This document shows positions 15,206-24,100 of a stretch of DNA of 54,292 bases, one piece after another. The stretch comes from Candidatus Woesearchaeota archaeon. Lineage in GTDB: Archaea > Nanobdellota > Nanobdellia > Woesearchaeales > UBA10216. Position numbers and translations under genes: made by a program. Position 1 is the stretch's first letter. Each line of letters opens with the position of its first letter. The stretch is from positions 1 through 54,292 of the forward strand of contig JACPIH010000017.1 in assembly GCA_016188155.1 (NCBI GenBank), written 5' to 3'. The notes beneath the pieces are model-generated. The model saw only the letters and a list, made by a program, of their open reading frames with translations, did not search any database and was not told where the DNA came from.

Positions 15206-15574
15206 CTAAAAGCCACGAAGCTGCTTTTCTGCCTTTTTCTTCTTCTCTTTTGCAGCCTCTTTTGCTGGCAAATCAGATGTTGAGCTGCCGCAGCTTATGC
15301 ACAGGTTGACCTCCTTGTCAAAGTCGACAAGCGCCAGAGCCATGACCACTGCACTGACCAGCAGGAGGGCTGTCACAACCTCTCCCCACAGGGGGTTTTT
15401 TGTGATAAGAAGGTTAACAGCCCTTGATACCCCTATCATGCCCAGCGCAACCGCAAACCAGAGCCAGAGGTTTGACCTTTTGCCAACCAAAAAATGGTTT
15501 CTGAGGCTCAGAAGGGCAGCTATGGAAAAGGCTGCTGCAGAGATTATCCACAAGGCGTTTAGCTGGAACGTCAT
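15206..15574 (-). CDS. three-helix membrane protein, unknown
   Basis: 122 residues with hydrophobic helices at about 5-23, 36-54 and 63-83. A conserved-looking CISCGSS follows, then a Lys-rich cytosolic tail. The start overlaps the stop of the upstream gene by four bases (ATGA), so the two small membrane proteins are coupled and probably work together. I do not recognise the family. Confidence 0.65.
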   Translation of the reverse strand: MTFQLNALWIISAAAFSIAALLSLRNHFLVGKRSNLWLWFAVALGMIGVSRAVNLLITKNPLWGEVVTALLLVSAVVMALALVDFDKEVNLCISCGSSTSDLPAKEAAKEKKKKAEKQLRGF

Positions 15575-15867
15575 TTTCCACTCTTCTCCTTTTTAATGAG
15601 CCTCGAAGCTAGTATGAACGCTGAGGCTGCGAATATGCCTGCCACGACAGAGCCTATCGCTTTGATGTTTTCCATGTAAATGCCAAATGGCTCAAGCAAA
15701 ACGAGGAGGGAGTTTATTGCGAGCAGCGCAAGGGCAAGGTTCATAAGGTTCCAGCCGTCCCATGACGTGTCTTTTGAGATTCTGTACATCTTGACAGCGC
15801 TTACCAGAAAAAAGATGGCTGCAAGCAGCCTGGCGAAGTTCGCTATTATTACAGTTTCTGCAACCAT
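15571..15867 (-). CDS. three-helix membrane protein, unknown
   Basis: 98 residues from ATG 15867 (MVAETV); an upstream start at 15876 is possible. AGAGGTTG about 7 nt before ATG 15867 supports the shorter form. Helices are at about 5-23, 36-57 and 65-87, ending in a basic tail. It is coupled to the following gene by a four-base overlap. No family is recognised. Confidence 0.65.
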   Translation of the reverse strand: MVAETVIIANFARLLAAIFFLVSAVKMYRISKDTSWDGWNLMNLALALLAINSLLVLLEPFGIYMENIKAIGSVVAGIFAASAFILASRLIKKEKSGK

Positions 15868-15921
15868 AAAACACAACCTCTTCTATGCGCCTCTATGCTC
15901 AACGCCTCTTCGGCCGATGCA

Positions 15922-16275
15922 CTATTCCTCAAGGTCTTCCAGCAGTTTCTTGATTTTGCCCAGCTTCTGCCTTACCTTCTGGAGGTCTTCCTCAGTGAAG
16001 GATTCCTGGTTCCTGAGGGTTTTTTCCTCCCTCAGAAGCTCGTCAAACCTTTCCTTGATTTTCATGAGGTCTTTCAGGCCTTCTTCAGCCGTTCTTTCCT
16101 CATCCTCAGTAATCCCTATCTTGCCGCGTATTTCATCAAGCCTTTCCTGAAGCTCCTTCTCCTTCAGCTCAAGCTCCTGCTTGCTTTTCCTTACCTCTTC
16201 AAAAGTTGCCTCAAGGAAGCGCGTTTTTTTAGCATCATCCGCAGTGTTTCCTGTTTCGGCTTCTTCATCTGCCAT
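15922..16275 (-). CDS. cytosolic coiled-coil protein
   Basis: 117 residues, almost entirely charged coiled coil with many Glu, Lys and Leu, beginning MADEEAETG. No domain is visible. A TATA-like GTTAAATATAAG on the minus strand lies in the loop of the hairpin at 16319-16368, which would start transcription about 35-40 nt upstream of ATG 16275. It probably heads a small operon with the two membrane proteins downstream. Confidence 0.65.
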   Translation of the reverse strand: MADEEAETGNTADDAKKTRFLEATFEEVRKSKQELELKEKELQERLDEIRGKIGITEDEERTAEEGLKDLMKIKERFDELLREEKTLRNQESFTEEDLQKVRQKLGKIKKLLEDLEE

Positions 16276-16318
16276 TAATCATCACCAAGCTCTGCTCTTT
16301 CCAGCTGTTTTTAGTTAT

Positions 16319-16368
16319 AGAGGACTTTGAATAACTCCCTTATATTTAACTTTTGTTCAAAGTCCTCT
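16319..16368. promoter_or_regulatory. perfect 13-bp inverted repeat with promoter in its loop
   Basis: AGAGGACTTTGAA (16319-16331) pairs perfectly with TTCAAAGTCCTCT (16356-16368). The 24-nt loop holds CTTATATTTAAC, a TATA-like box for the coiled-coil gene on the minus strand. It could be an operator or a terminator of the upstream surface-protein gene. Confidence 0.6.
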
Positions 16369-16410
16369 TAGACAACTTTGCTATACGACGGGGTTAATCA
16401 AAGTTGTCTA
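16369..16410. promoter_or_regulatory. perfect 12-bp inverted repeat abutting the previous one
   Basis: TAGACAACTTTG (16369-16380) pairs perfectly with CAAAGTTGTCTA (16399-16410) across an 18-nt loop. It directly follows the 16319-16368 palindrome. Both share the core ACTTTG/CAAAGT. Confidence 0.6.
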
Positions 16411-16448
16411 TAAATTTATTCCTTCTTGCAGCCACTATGCTGCCATTC

Positions 16449-18560
16449 TCACTGGAACCTTTTAAGCTCTTTTTCTATCTTGAACTTATCTTCGATATAC
16501 GCTTTGGTGCTTACTATGCCTGCCGAGAAGCTTTGCTCGAGGACCCTGAGCTTCTTGTCAAGCTCCTCCCTGCTAACAGAAGATGATGGGGCTTCCGGCT
16601 TTTCTTCTTTCTCTGTAGTCTCTGCTGTAGCCTGTTTGGCTTCTGCTGGCTTGGCTTCGATGACTTTTGTTTCAACGCCCTTTCCTTTCTCAATTACAGC
16701 AGGCAGGGTTGGCACTGAAGGCTTCCTTCCAAACCGGGCAGGCAGGATTCTGGCAAGCCTCTCGCCAAATAGGCCTTTCCGCATCCCTGTCCCTCCCCCA
16801 ACTCCGCCACCAGCACCTGCTCCAGCAACAGCAACATGCCTGTGCGGCAGGTGGTGGGAAACTATCTCTACGACCGAGATTAGGCTGAGCAGTGATGTAA
16901 GGGCGAGTAGCGCCATTATTGCCATGAAGATAATGTTGGTTTCAGTAAAGCCCTTTGCGCCAAGCTGGATTGGGCTGAGGACCTCAAAGGTGTCGCTTCC
17001 AACAGCTACAGCAGTTTTATTCAGCATGAGCTCAGCAAACACGTAATACTGGCCTGGCCTTGCGGACCTCGGCACTTCAAGGACGCCAGTTACGCTCGCC
17101 CTTGTCTCAACAGCGACTGTCTGCTGCTTGCTCGTTATCAGGGTGTCTTCATAATCCTTTATGCCGTATACGACAGTAACGTCAAACCTTCCGGCTCCTA
17201 TCAGGTTGAACATTGCAATGTCTGCAACCACAGACTCACCGGGAAGCACTGATTTTGTTTTTGGGTTTATGCTCACAAGGGCATCGAACAGGCTCTTTAG
17301 AGGAACGACTTGTATCAGGACGTTAACCACTAGCTTATCCCAGTCTCCTTTGGCAATTATCTTGCCAGAATAGGGGCCTGGCTGTGTTTCCTTGCTGACA
17401 AGGACAAGCAAACCGATTGTACGGGATTCTCCTGGTTTCAGTTCTATGTAAGATGTGTCGAGCGATACGAAGCTGCCAATCTTTTCTGCGGTTATGTCAA
17501 GCTTGAGCGTCTTCTCGCCGGTATTCGTTAGCGTGAAAGAAGCTTTTTTGAATTCACCAGGCATGATAAATACAGTTATGAGTTCATCAGAAGCATGAAT
17601 AACGAGCGCATGCTTCGCAGCAGGCGCTTCTTCGGCAGCAGGCGTAACATTAGTCTTCACTGTCGCTACGCCTCCTCCACCTCCCCCACCACCGCCTCCG
17701 CCACCGCTAGTGGTTGATGACGCTTCCGGGCATGCCGAGGACTCTGAAGGCTTGCTGTTCGTTGTGCCGCAGTGGTTGGAGTCAGTGCATGTCCTGGTGC
17801 CGCACTGCTGTGCAGAATCAGACCAGCCTGTGCAGCTCCAGCTTTCAGTGCAGCTAAGGGCTCCCTCAAGCTTGAACAGCACGGTTGATGTGCTGAAGTT
17901 GTCAAACGTTGCTGTGCCACTGGCAACCCTGAGGTTAAACTCAACAGTCTTGTCAACGAACTCCGAGCCGTTGTACCAGAGAAGCGTATAGAACGAGAAG
18001 CTGGTGTTGACTTCTATGCTCGCAGAAGCGTTTTCAAAGCTGTTGTCTGACTCGACTGTGATGTTTTTCTGGAATTTGGTTGAATTCACAAACTCAGCAG
18101 ATTGCGAAAGCGATGGAGGGGCCGCATCGAATATGATTGTTACTGTCTCGGCAGACAGGTTTGCCTCCCACGTCAGCTGGCCTCCGGAAATGGTTATGTT
18201 CTTTACCACGCCGCTTTCGTTTACCTTTACGTTTGTTATCTTCTTCCACGAGGTTGGGATGCTTATGGTAAGGTTTTGCAGCCCTGTGCCGTTATAGCTC
18301 ATTGGCAGCTGGATTGAAATGTTCGTACCGTTGACAGAAGGCGTGGAATTTTGGGTTGGCTGTGACTGGTTAATCACAACCGGCGGTATGGTTATGCCAA
18401 CGTTGACTGTTGCAGCTGCGCTTACATCGGTAGAGCCCGTGATAATGCCGGCAGCTGCCAGAAGCAGCAGCAATATTAGAAACGCAGCACGTGCCGGCTC
18501 TGCATTCTCTGCATTATGTCCAGCATGCCTTGCTTTACCTGAACAGCAGTTTTTTGCCAT
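16449..18560 (-). CDS. large surface protein with TSP1-like module and glycine linker
   Basis: 703 residues from ATG 18560 (an in-frame ATG at 18599 overlaps the upstream gene further). A signal or anchor helix AAFLILLLLLAAAGII is followed by beta-rich domains with many N-glycosylation sequons. A thrombospondin-1-like Cys module follows (WSCTGWSDSAQQCGTRTC), then a run of about 12 glycines, then domains resembling NEW3/CARDB-type adhesion domains. A second helix (ETNIIFMAIMALLALTSLLSL) is followed by a cytosolic Lys/Glu-rich coiled tail. It is an S-layer or adhesion-like cell-surface protein. It overlaps the upstream surface gene by about 26 nt. Confidence 0.8.
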   Translation of the reverse strand: MAKNCCSGKARHAGHNAENAEPARAAFLILLLLLAAAGIITGSTDVSAAATVNVGITIPPVVINQSQPTQNSTPSVNGTNISIQLPMSYNGTGLQNLTISIPTSWKKITNVKVNESGVVKNITISGGQLTWEANLSAETVTIIFDAAPPSLSQSAEFVNSTKFQKNITVESDNSFENASASIEVNTSFSFYTLLWYNGSEFVDKTVEFNLRVASGTATFDNFSTSTVLFKLEGALSCTESWSCTGWSDSAQQCGTRTCTDSNHCGTTNSKPSESSACPEASSTTSGGGGGGGGGGGGVATVKTNVTPAAEEAPAAKHALVIHASDELITVFIMPGEFKKASFTLTNTGEKTLKLDITAEKIGSFVSLDTSYIELKPGESRTIGLLVLVSKETQPGPYSGKIIAKGDWDKLVVNVLIQVVPLKSLFDALVSINPKTKSVLPGESVVADIAMFNLIGAGRFDVTVVYGIKDYEDTLITSKQQTVAVETRASVTGVLEVPRSARPGQYYVFAELMLNKTAVAVGSDTFEVLSPIQLGAKGFTETNIIFMAIMALLALTSLLSLISVVEIVSHHLPHRHVAVAGAGAGGGVGGGTGMRKGLFGERLARILPARFGRKPSVPTLPAVIEKGKGVETKVIEAKPAEAKQATAETTEKEEKPEAPSSSVSREELDKKLRVLEQSFSAGIVSTKAYIEDKFKIEKELKRFQ

Positions 18561-19149
18561 GTTTCCCTTTTTTCCTTTTGTGAATTCTGTACGCCGCATA
18601 GGCTATCACAATCAGGATGATAACCACCCACATCTTCCCTGTTTCCTGGAGGTAATAGCCCAGGTAGAACTTGTCAGAATTCTTCTCTATCTTCACCTTG
18701 AACTTAAGGCTTACCCCAGGCAGCAGGGAAACTATCCCGCCGGGCTCTGACGTTAGCGGCTTGACGCTATACCTGACCTCGTAAACATCTCCAACCCTTG
18801 CGCTGTCAGGCACTGTTATGTTGATGGTTACCTTGGTGTCAACGCTGCCGGCTGGCAGGATATAGACATCTTTGGGATCAACTATCCTTGCTATGTCGCC
18901 ATTGCTGCTTACATCTACTTTAACAGGCACGTCCTCTTCATCAACATTCTGCAGGGTAATCGTGAACATGGCTGAGCCGCCATCCTCTGCAAGCTCCATG
19001 GTGTTTTTTTCAAGGAAAGGCGATGAAACGCCAAGCGCCCCTGCCTCAAGCGGCATTGTCGCAAGGGCAGCCAGAGAAACGGCAAACACAAGGGCTATTG
19101 CTGCGGAAATAAGGGAAAAAAACGGGTGTTGCCTCATGACATGCTTCAT
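18535..19149 (-). CDS. membrane-anchored Ig-like surface protein
   Basis: 204 residues. A signal helix lies at about 12-32, followed by one beta-sandwich domain (MFTITLQNVDEEDVPVKV, VPDSARVGDVYEV) of the kind found in COG1470/NEW3-like archaeal surface proteins. A C-terminal helix (WVVIILIVIAYAAYRI) and a basic tail complete it. Its 3' end overlaps the start of the larger surface gene, so the two are probably co-expressed and co-located in the membrane. Confidence 0.7.
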   Translation of the reverse strand: MKHVMRQHPFFSLISAAIALVFAVSLAALATMPLEAGALGVSSPFLEKNTMELAEDGGSAMFTITLQNVDEEDVPVKVDVSSNGDIARIVDPKDVYILPAGSVDTKVTINITVPDSARVGDVYEVRYSVKPLTSEPGGIVSLLPGVSLKFKVKIEKNSDKFYLGYYLQETGKMWVVIILIVIAYAAYRIHKRKKGKHGKKLLFR

Positions 19150-19209
19150 AACATCCTAAAATAAGGTGGCGCATTTATAACTTTTACTGCGTTTGCTATG
19201 CTTTTGCCT

Positions 19210-20154
19210 TTACTCTGTCCATACTTCCCATGCGCGCGATGAGTTGTAGGTTACTCCTGAGCTCAGGCCCTTGTTGCTGGGCACGTCTATGTAGATGTAA
19301 AGTGTCCTGTTTCCTAGCCTGTCACCCTCGTTTGTTGTCTTGTGAGGCAGCGTTGCCGATAGTGGGCCGTTACTGTCTGTAACATTCATTGGAGTTGCGT
19401 TTACCATGCTATCACCAAATCCTGAGCTTGACGATTGTGTTGCGTTGATGCTGAAGTTGCCGCCTCCCAGCTTGAAGAAGTCTGTCAGGCTGGCGTTCAG
19501 GTCGTAGGGCGTAACGTTAATCTGGGTGAAGTCAAAGTTGCCTGTGTTGTTTATGACTATGCCAACTTCCTTGTTGGTGTCGCCAAGGTTGGCGCTTGTG
19601 ATTGACGAGTTCAGCATGAGCTTGAATGCTGAAAGGCTGCCTACGCTCACGTTATGGCCTGCGCCGTTGTTGTTGTTTCCGGCGCTTAGCGAGTCATTGA
19701 AGGCAATAGAGCCTGCATTGTCAGCTGCAGTCAGGTTAATGCTCCAGATTGTGGTTGCGTTGTTGAAGTAGCTGAATGCGACCATGCAGCTGTAAGTCCT
19801 TGTTGTTGAGCTTGCATCCTGTGTCACACAATTGCCGCTGTCATTGGTCAGGGTTATGCCGTTATAGGTTATGTTAACGCGCGATTTGGTATTGTCGATG
19901 TTCGCGGTTCCGTCAGCGTCTGTCACATTAAAGTTTACAGTGAACTGGGTCTTGCCTCCGTCTGTCAGCGATACTGTGCCATTCAGGGCGACACTGCCGT
20001 TAAAAACAACAGGCGCTGTGTTTCCAGTACTGACAGCGATATACAAGGAGTACGGCCCAACACGCGCAGCAACAGCACCGCCAACAAGAACCAGCAAGAA
20101 GACAATAGCAGGAACATAAATATCCCTAAGACGCCCCTCTTTTAACCAATCCAT
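19210..20154 (-). CDS. secreted surface protein, paralogue of the giant protein's C-terminus
   Basis: 314 residues. An N-terminal basic stretch and helix (YVPAIVFLLVLVGGAVAA) serve as signal or anchor. From about residue 45 it aligns end to end with the last roughly 267 residues of the 2494-residue protein at 21155-28639. Shared blocks include NNTGNFDFTQINVTPYDLNA, FSINATQS, ATLPHKT, YIYIDVP and AWEVWTE against AWEIWAE. It has many N-x-S/T sequons. The module ending AWE-x-W-x-E is probably a functional surface domain. It is divergent from the HTH regulator at 20551. Confidence 0.8.
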   Translation of the reverse strand: MDWLKEGRLRDIYVPAIVFLLVLVGGAVAARVGPYSLYIAVSTGNTAPVVFNGSVALNGTVSLTDGGKTQFTVNFNVTDADGTANIDNTKSRVNITYNGITLTNDSGNCVTQDASSTTRTYSCMVAFSYFNNATTIWSINLTAADNAGSIAFNDSLSAGNNNNGAGHNVSVGSLSAFKLMLNSSITSANLGDTNKEVGIVINNTGNFDFTQINVTPYDLNASLTDFFKLGGGNFSINATQSSSSGFGDSMVNATPMNVTDSNGPLSATLPHKTTNEGDRLGNRTLYIYIDVPSNKGLSSGVTYNSSRAWEVWTE

Positions 20155-20550
20155 CTCTGTAACCTGTTTTAGCGTGATTTATCGGCATTCATGACCATAT
20201 GCTGCTATACACATCTTTAGTTTGATATACGCATCACTATATTAATCTACCCTTCTTTGCAACAATCCATATTTAAACTTTTGGATATTCACCATGGTTA
20301 ACTCGGAACGCGCTAAAGACCAGTTCAAAAGCCATTCAATATCAGTTCAATGTGCTAGGTCACTCGTTCTTACTTCTACACACATAACAAGTAATTTTAC
20401 ATTTTTATTAGGTATTAATTAGCAAAACATTTATAATTAAAACATACAAGATAAGCTATTTCTGAGAGGCAGCCTTTGACAGAAAACTTTAAAAACAACA
20501 CAAATTAGGTTAAAATACATACATTATAGGACAATAATAGGACTTCCTAG
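20155..20550. other. 396-bp AT-rich divergent promoter region
   Basis: No gene is seen. It separates the minus-strand surface protein from the plus-strand regulator and holds several TATA-like stretches, for example GATATACGCA at 20224, CATTTATAATTAAAAC at about 20429 and TTAAAATACATACATTATAG at 20511-20530. The last is 25-36 nt before ATG 20551 and is the best candidate promoter for the regulator and giant gene. Confidence 0.5.
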
Positions 20551-21171
20551 ATGAAAAAGTCTGGAAAAAGAGGCGTTGGCAGGCGTTTTGCTAGCGATGC
20601 CTCTCCTTCTTCTCCTCAGAAATACCATCCAGCCCTGGTTTCTTCCCGGATAATAAAAAGAGCTGTTGAGGAGCTCTGCGCAAGGCTTGGCTTGAGCGAG
20701 GAGCAGGTTGTCAGGCTGCTTGAGGAAAGGGGCGAGGCAATCCATATCCCTGTTTCTATATTTTCTAATACAAAGCTTAGCGGCCTTGAGCTCGTCTGCA
20801 AATACCTGAAAGAAGAGCTCAGCATCCATTTCTCGGAAATTTCAAAGCTGTTGAACAGGGATTACAGGACTGTCTGGACAACCTACTCAATAGCCAGCAA
20901 GAAGCACAAAGGAGCGCTTTCTGTTCCCAGGAGCAAATACTTCTTTCCAACATTAATTCTGACAGACAGGAGGCTGAGTGTTCTCGAGGCAATTGTTTCC
21001 TACCTGAAAGATGAGCTTGGGCTGCGGTTCACCGAGATAGGCAGCGAGCTGCACCGCGACCAGCGCAACATCTGGACGGTTTACAGGCGAGCCAAGAGGA
21101 AACTGGCCGCATCTGCTGGAGAGAAATCAGGAAAATCAGGTCCAGAAGGAGAAGATGAAAATACCAAGTGA
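20551..21171 (+). CDS. tandem helix-turn-helix DNA-binding protein
   Basis: 206 residues with two copies of a roughly 55-residue unit. Unit one ends in IHFSEISKLLNRDYRTVWT (about 90-108), and unit two in LRFTEIGSELHRDQRNIWTVY (about 158-178). Each follows a helix L-x-V-x-K/S-YLK-E/D-EL. The pattern looks like a sigma-region-4 or MarR-type HTH. The basic N-terminus and C-terminus fit DNA binding. Its last 17 bases overlap the start of the giant surface gene, so it is co-transcribed and likely controls that operon; this is inferred from context only. Confidence 0.75.
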   Translation: MKKSGKRGVGRRFASDASPSSPQKYHPALVSSRIIKRAVEELCARLGLSEEQVVRLLEERGEAIHIPVSIFSNTKLSGLELVCKYLKEELSIHFSEISKLLNRDYRTVWTTYSIASKKHKGALSVPRSKYFFPTLILTDRRLSVLEAIVSYLKDELGLRFTEIGSELHRDQRNIWTVYRRAKRKLAASAGEKSGKSGPEGEDENTK

Positions 21172-24100
21172 GTTTGAACTGCGAAGCAGGCTTGAAGCCC
21201 TGCAGCGAGCCAGGGAAGGCTGCGAAGAGCGCAAGATAGAGCTCTTCAAAGCTATCAACAAGCTCAAGCAGGACCTGCAGGAAGGGCTGATAGGTGAGCA
21301 GCGCTACAATGCTGAGATTGCAAAGCTGCCGAAAAGCCCGCAGCAGATAATCTCAGACTGCAACAGCGAGATTGCTGCAATAGATGTAGACATTGACTCG
21401 TGCAGGGAACAGCTGAGCAGCCTGCGTGAGGATAAGAAGAATGAGAGAATCAGGACTGCCGTCATCCTTGCGGCGCTGCTGCTTTTCAGCGTTGGCTTGC
21501 CGCTGCTTACCATAAAGCTGACAGGGTTTGTTGTAAGTGAGGAGGTAACGGCTTACACCCAGGACATCACAACAAACTTCACAGCATCACAGACCTTTGC
21601 GCTGAACATTGAAAGAACCGGAGGCGTTGGTGAGCTTAGAAGCCTGCTGCTTGGAGGAAAGCTTATCGGGGATGGAAAGGCAAGGGTTTACCTGGAAAGA
21701 GGCACTGAGCGCTACCTGATACTTAACGAGTCTGCGATTAAGGAAAAGGGCGTGACAAGCGCAAAGGCCCTGACTTCAATAACAGGTCGTGCAGTAGAAG
21801 AAGTCAAGGAAGCAAAGGCTGGAAAGCCGGAGGAAGCCAAAGAAAAGGCGAAGGAAGAAAAGACAAAAGAGCTGGGTAAAGAAGAAACTGCAGAGAACGC
21901 AACGCAAATACCATTATCGAACGAAACAGAAGCCAATGCGACATCTGAAAATGCCACAGCCGAGATTACGTTGCCTGCTCCAGAACAGGAAGCAGCCTTG
22001 CAGAATGAAACTCAGAACTTGACGCAGAACGAAACCCTGAACCAGACACAGCCGCCAGAGGCAGAGCCTGAGCTGCCGCCTGAGCTGCCTTCTGCTATTG
22101 AAGTTGAGAAAGCAATAAACGTCAGCTTGGCTTACAAGTCGGGCACAATCTTTGATGCCAATGACGATGGCATAGAGCTTGACATCCTGGCAATAGACTT
22201 CACAGTTGAGGGCACAAACTTCAGCTGGGATGCTGACCAGTCCAAGCTGTGCACGAGGTGGGTAACGCACTCAATTGATGACAACTCCGACAGCTCAATC
22301 TGCCATGGCAGCGCCGAGTGCTGCGCCCTGGTTGAGCTGACTCCGTTTGAGGAGAACTGGGATACACCCTTAGATGTTTTCGTTGGAAGGTATGGCGCAA
22401 CCTACAACAACACGGTAAGCAGCCAGGTTATCTTTGCCAATTACAGTCTGGACCCTGAAAACGTTTACTCGGAGATATACTACAGCGAATTCAGCAGCCT
22501 GCCTGCAAAGTTCGCTACTGTTCCTCCGCTTGAAGGAGGCATCATGAATGAAACAAACAAAACCGTTGCTGTTACTGAGTTCAGCAACGTGTGCGTTGAA
22601 ACTTGCTCCTTATCCGGAATTGCTGGCTTGAACCTCAGCGAATACACCTTGGTTATTGAGGTTGAAAACGCCACATTAACGCTTAGCAACGTGACTTACA
22701 CATTGGCAAAGGTTACTGAGATTGACATAGAACCGCCAATAGTGACAATTACTCAGCCGAGAAACACAACATACACTGAAACAATAGCTTCAGGTGAAGT
22801 TAGAAATACCACAACGCTGAGGCTTGACTTCACAGTAAACGAACCAGCAAACTCAGTATGGTACTCGCTGAACAGCCAGGACAGCGTGACCATCGCCACG
22901 GACACAGCCGCAGGCACAACAGCCACAACAATTACAGCAGCTAATGGAACAAACACGCTGCTGCTGTTTGCCAATGACACTTCCGGCAACGTTGGCTATG
23001 CTGTTGCTGAGTTTTTCGTGAACATCACAGCCGTGCCAATAGTAGTAATAGACTTAGAGCCTCCGATAATAAACATCTCATCGCCGCTGCCGAACGCAAC
23101 ATACAACACAACCTTTGTTCCATTGAGCTTCGCGCTTAGCGAGCCTGCAACAGTGAGCTACTTCCTCAACCTACAGAATAAGACTGAAATAGCTTCCAAT
23201 GTGACTTTGGCTGCCGAGGAGGGAAGAAACCGCTTGTTGCTGCTCGCAACAGACATTGCCGGAAACGTCGCCCATGAGTCTATTGTGTTCTTCGTGAACA
23301 CCAGCAACGTAACAGCAGCAAACATTACAGTCAATATTACGCCGCTGCTGAAGTCAAAGAAATCGCACTTCAAGCTTGGCGAAGATGCTGAGCTTGAGTT
23401 TGAGTACATCCAGAAGAAAGAGCTTGTGAAGGCTGGGAAGTGGAAGGACGGGTACGAGGCTTACGAGGACGAAGATGATTATGAGGAATTCCTTGAAACT
23501 GTTTCTGCTGCTAAGAAATCAGCGGTTGAACAGGCTATAGCTGCTGAAAAGGCAAAGCCCAAGCGCAGGCAGGTCGGCGAATGGGCAGCGCCAAACGAAA
23601 CGATAACAGCGCAGCTATTTGACAGCGAAGGAAGGGAAGTGGGCATTGGCGCAGAAATAGAGGAGCTAAGGGAGGGCAGATTCGGCATTAAGCTGCCAAA
23701 GCAGAGAGCATTCAAGGCCGGGTTATACACGTTAATGCTTAGCTTTACAAAAGATGGCACAATTTACACCGAACAACAAGACTTCACCTGGGGAGTCCTT
23801 GCCATTAACACGAACAAGTCAATCTTCCTGCCGAATGAGGATGCGTTCGTTGCGATGGCTGTGCTTGATGACCAAGGGCACATGGTGTGCGATGCTGACG
23901 TAACATTGACCATTACAGACCCGGCAGGCGAAGCAGCAACGTTAACAACAACGAACAGCGAAATAAGCGTTTCAGACGAGTGCAAGGTTCTAGGCGTAAC
24001 CAACCTGCCGGACTACTACACAACCTACAAAGTTAAAGGAGCTGGAACTTACGTGATGAACCTCACAGCAGCAACTGCTAACGGCGTAAGGACAATACTT

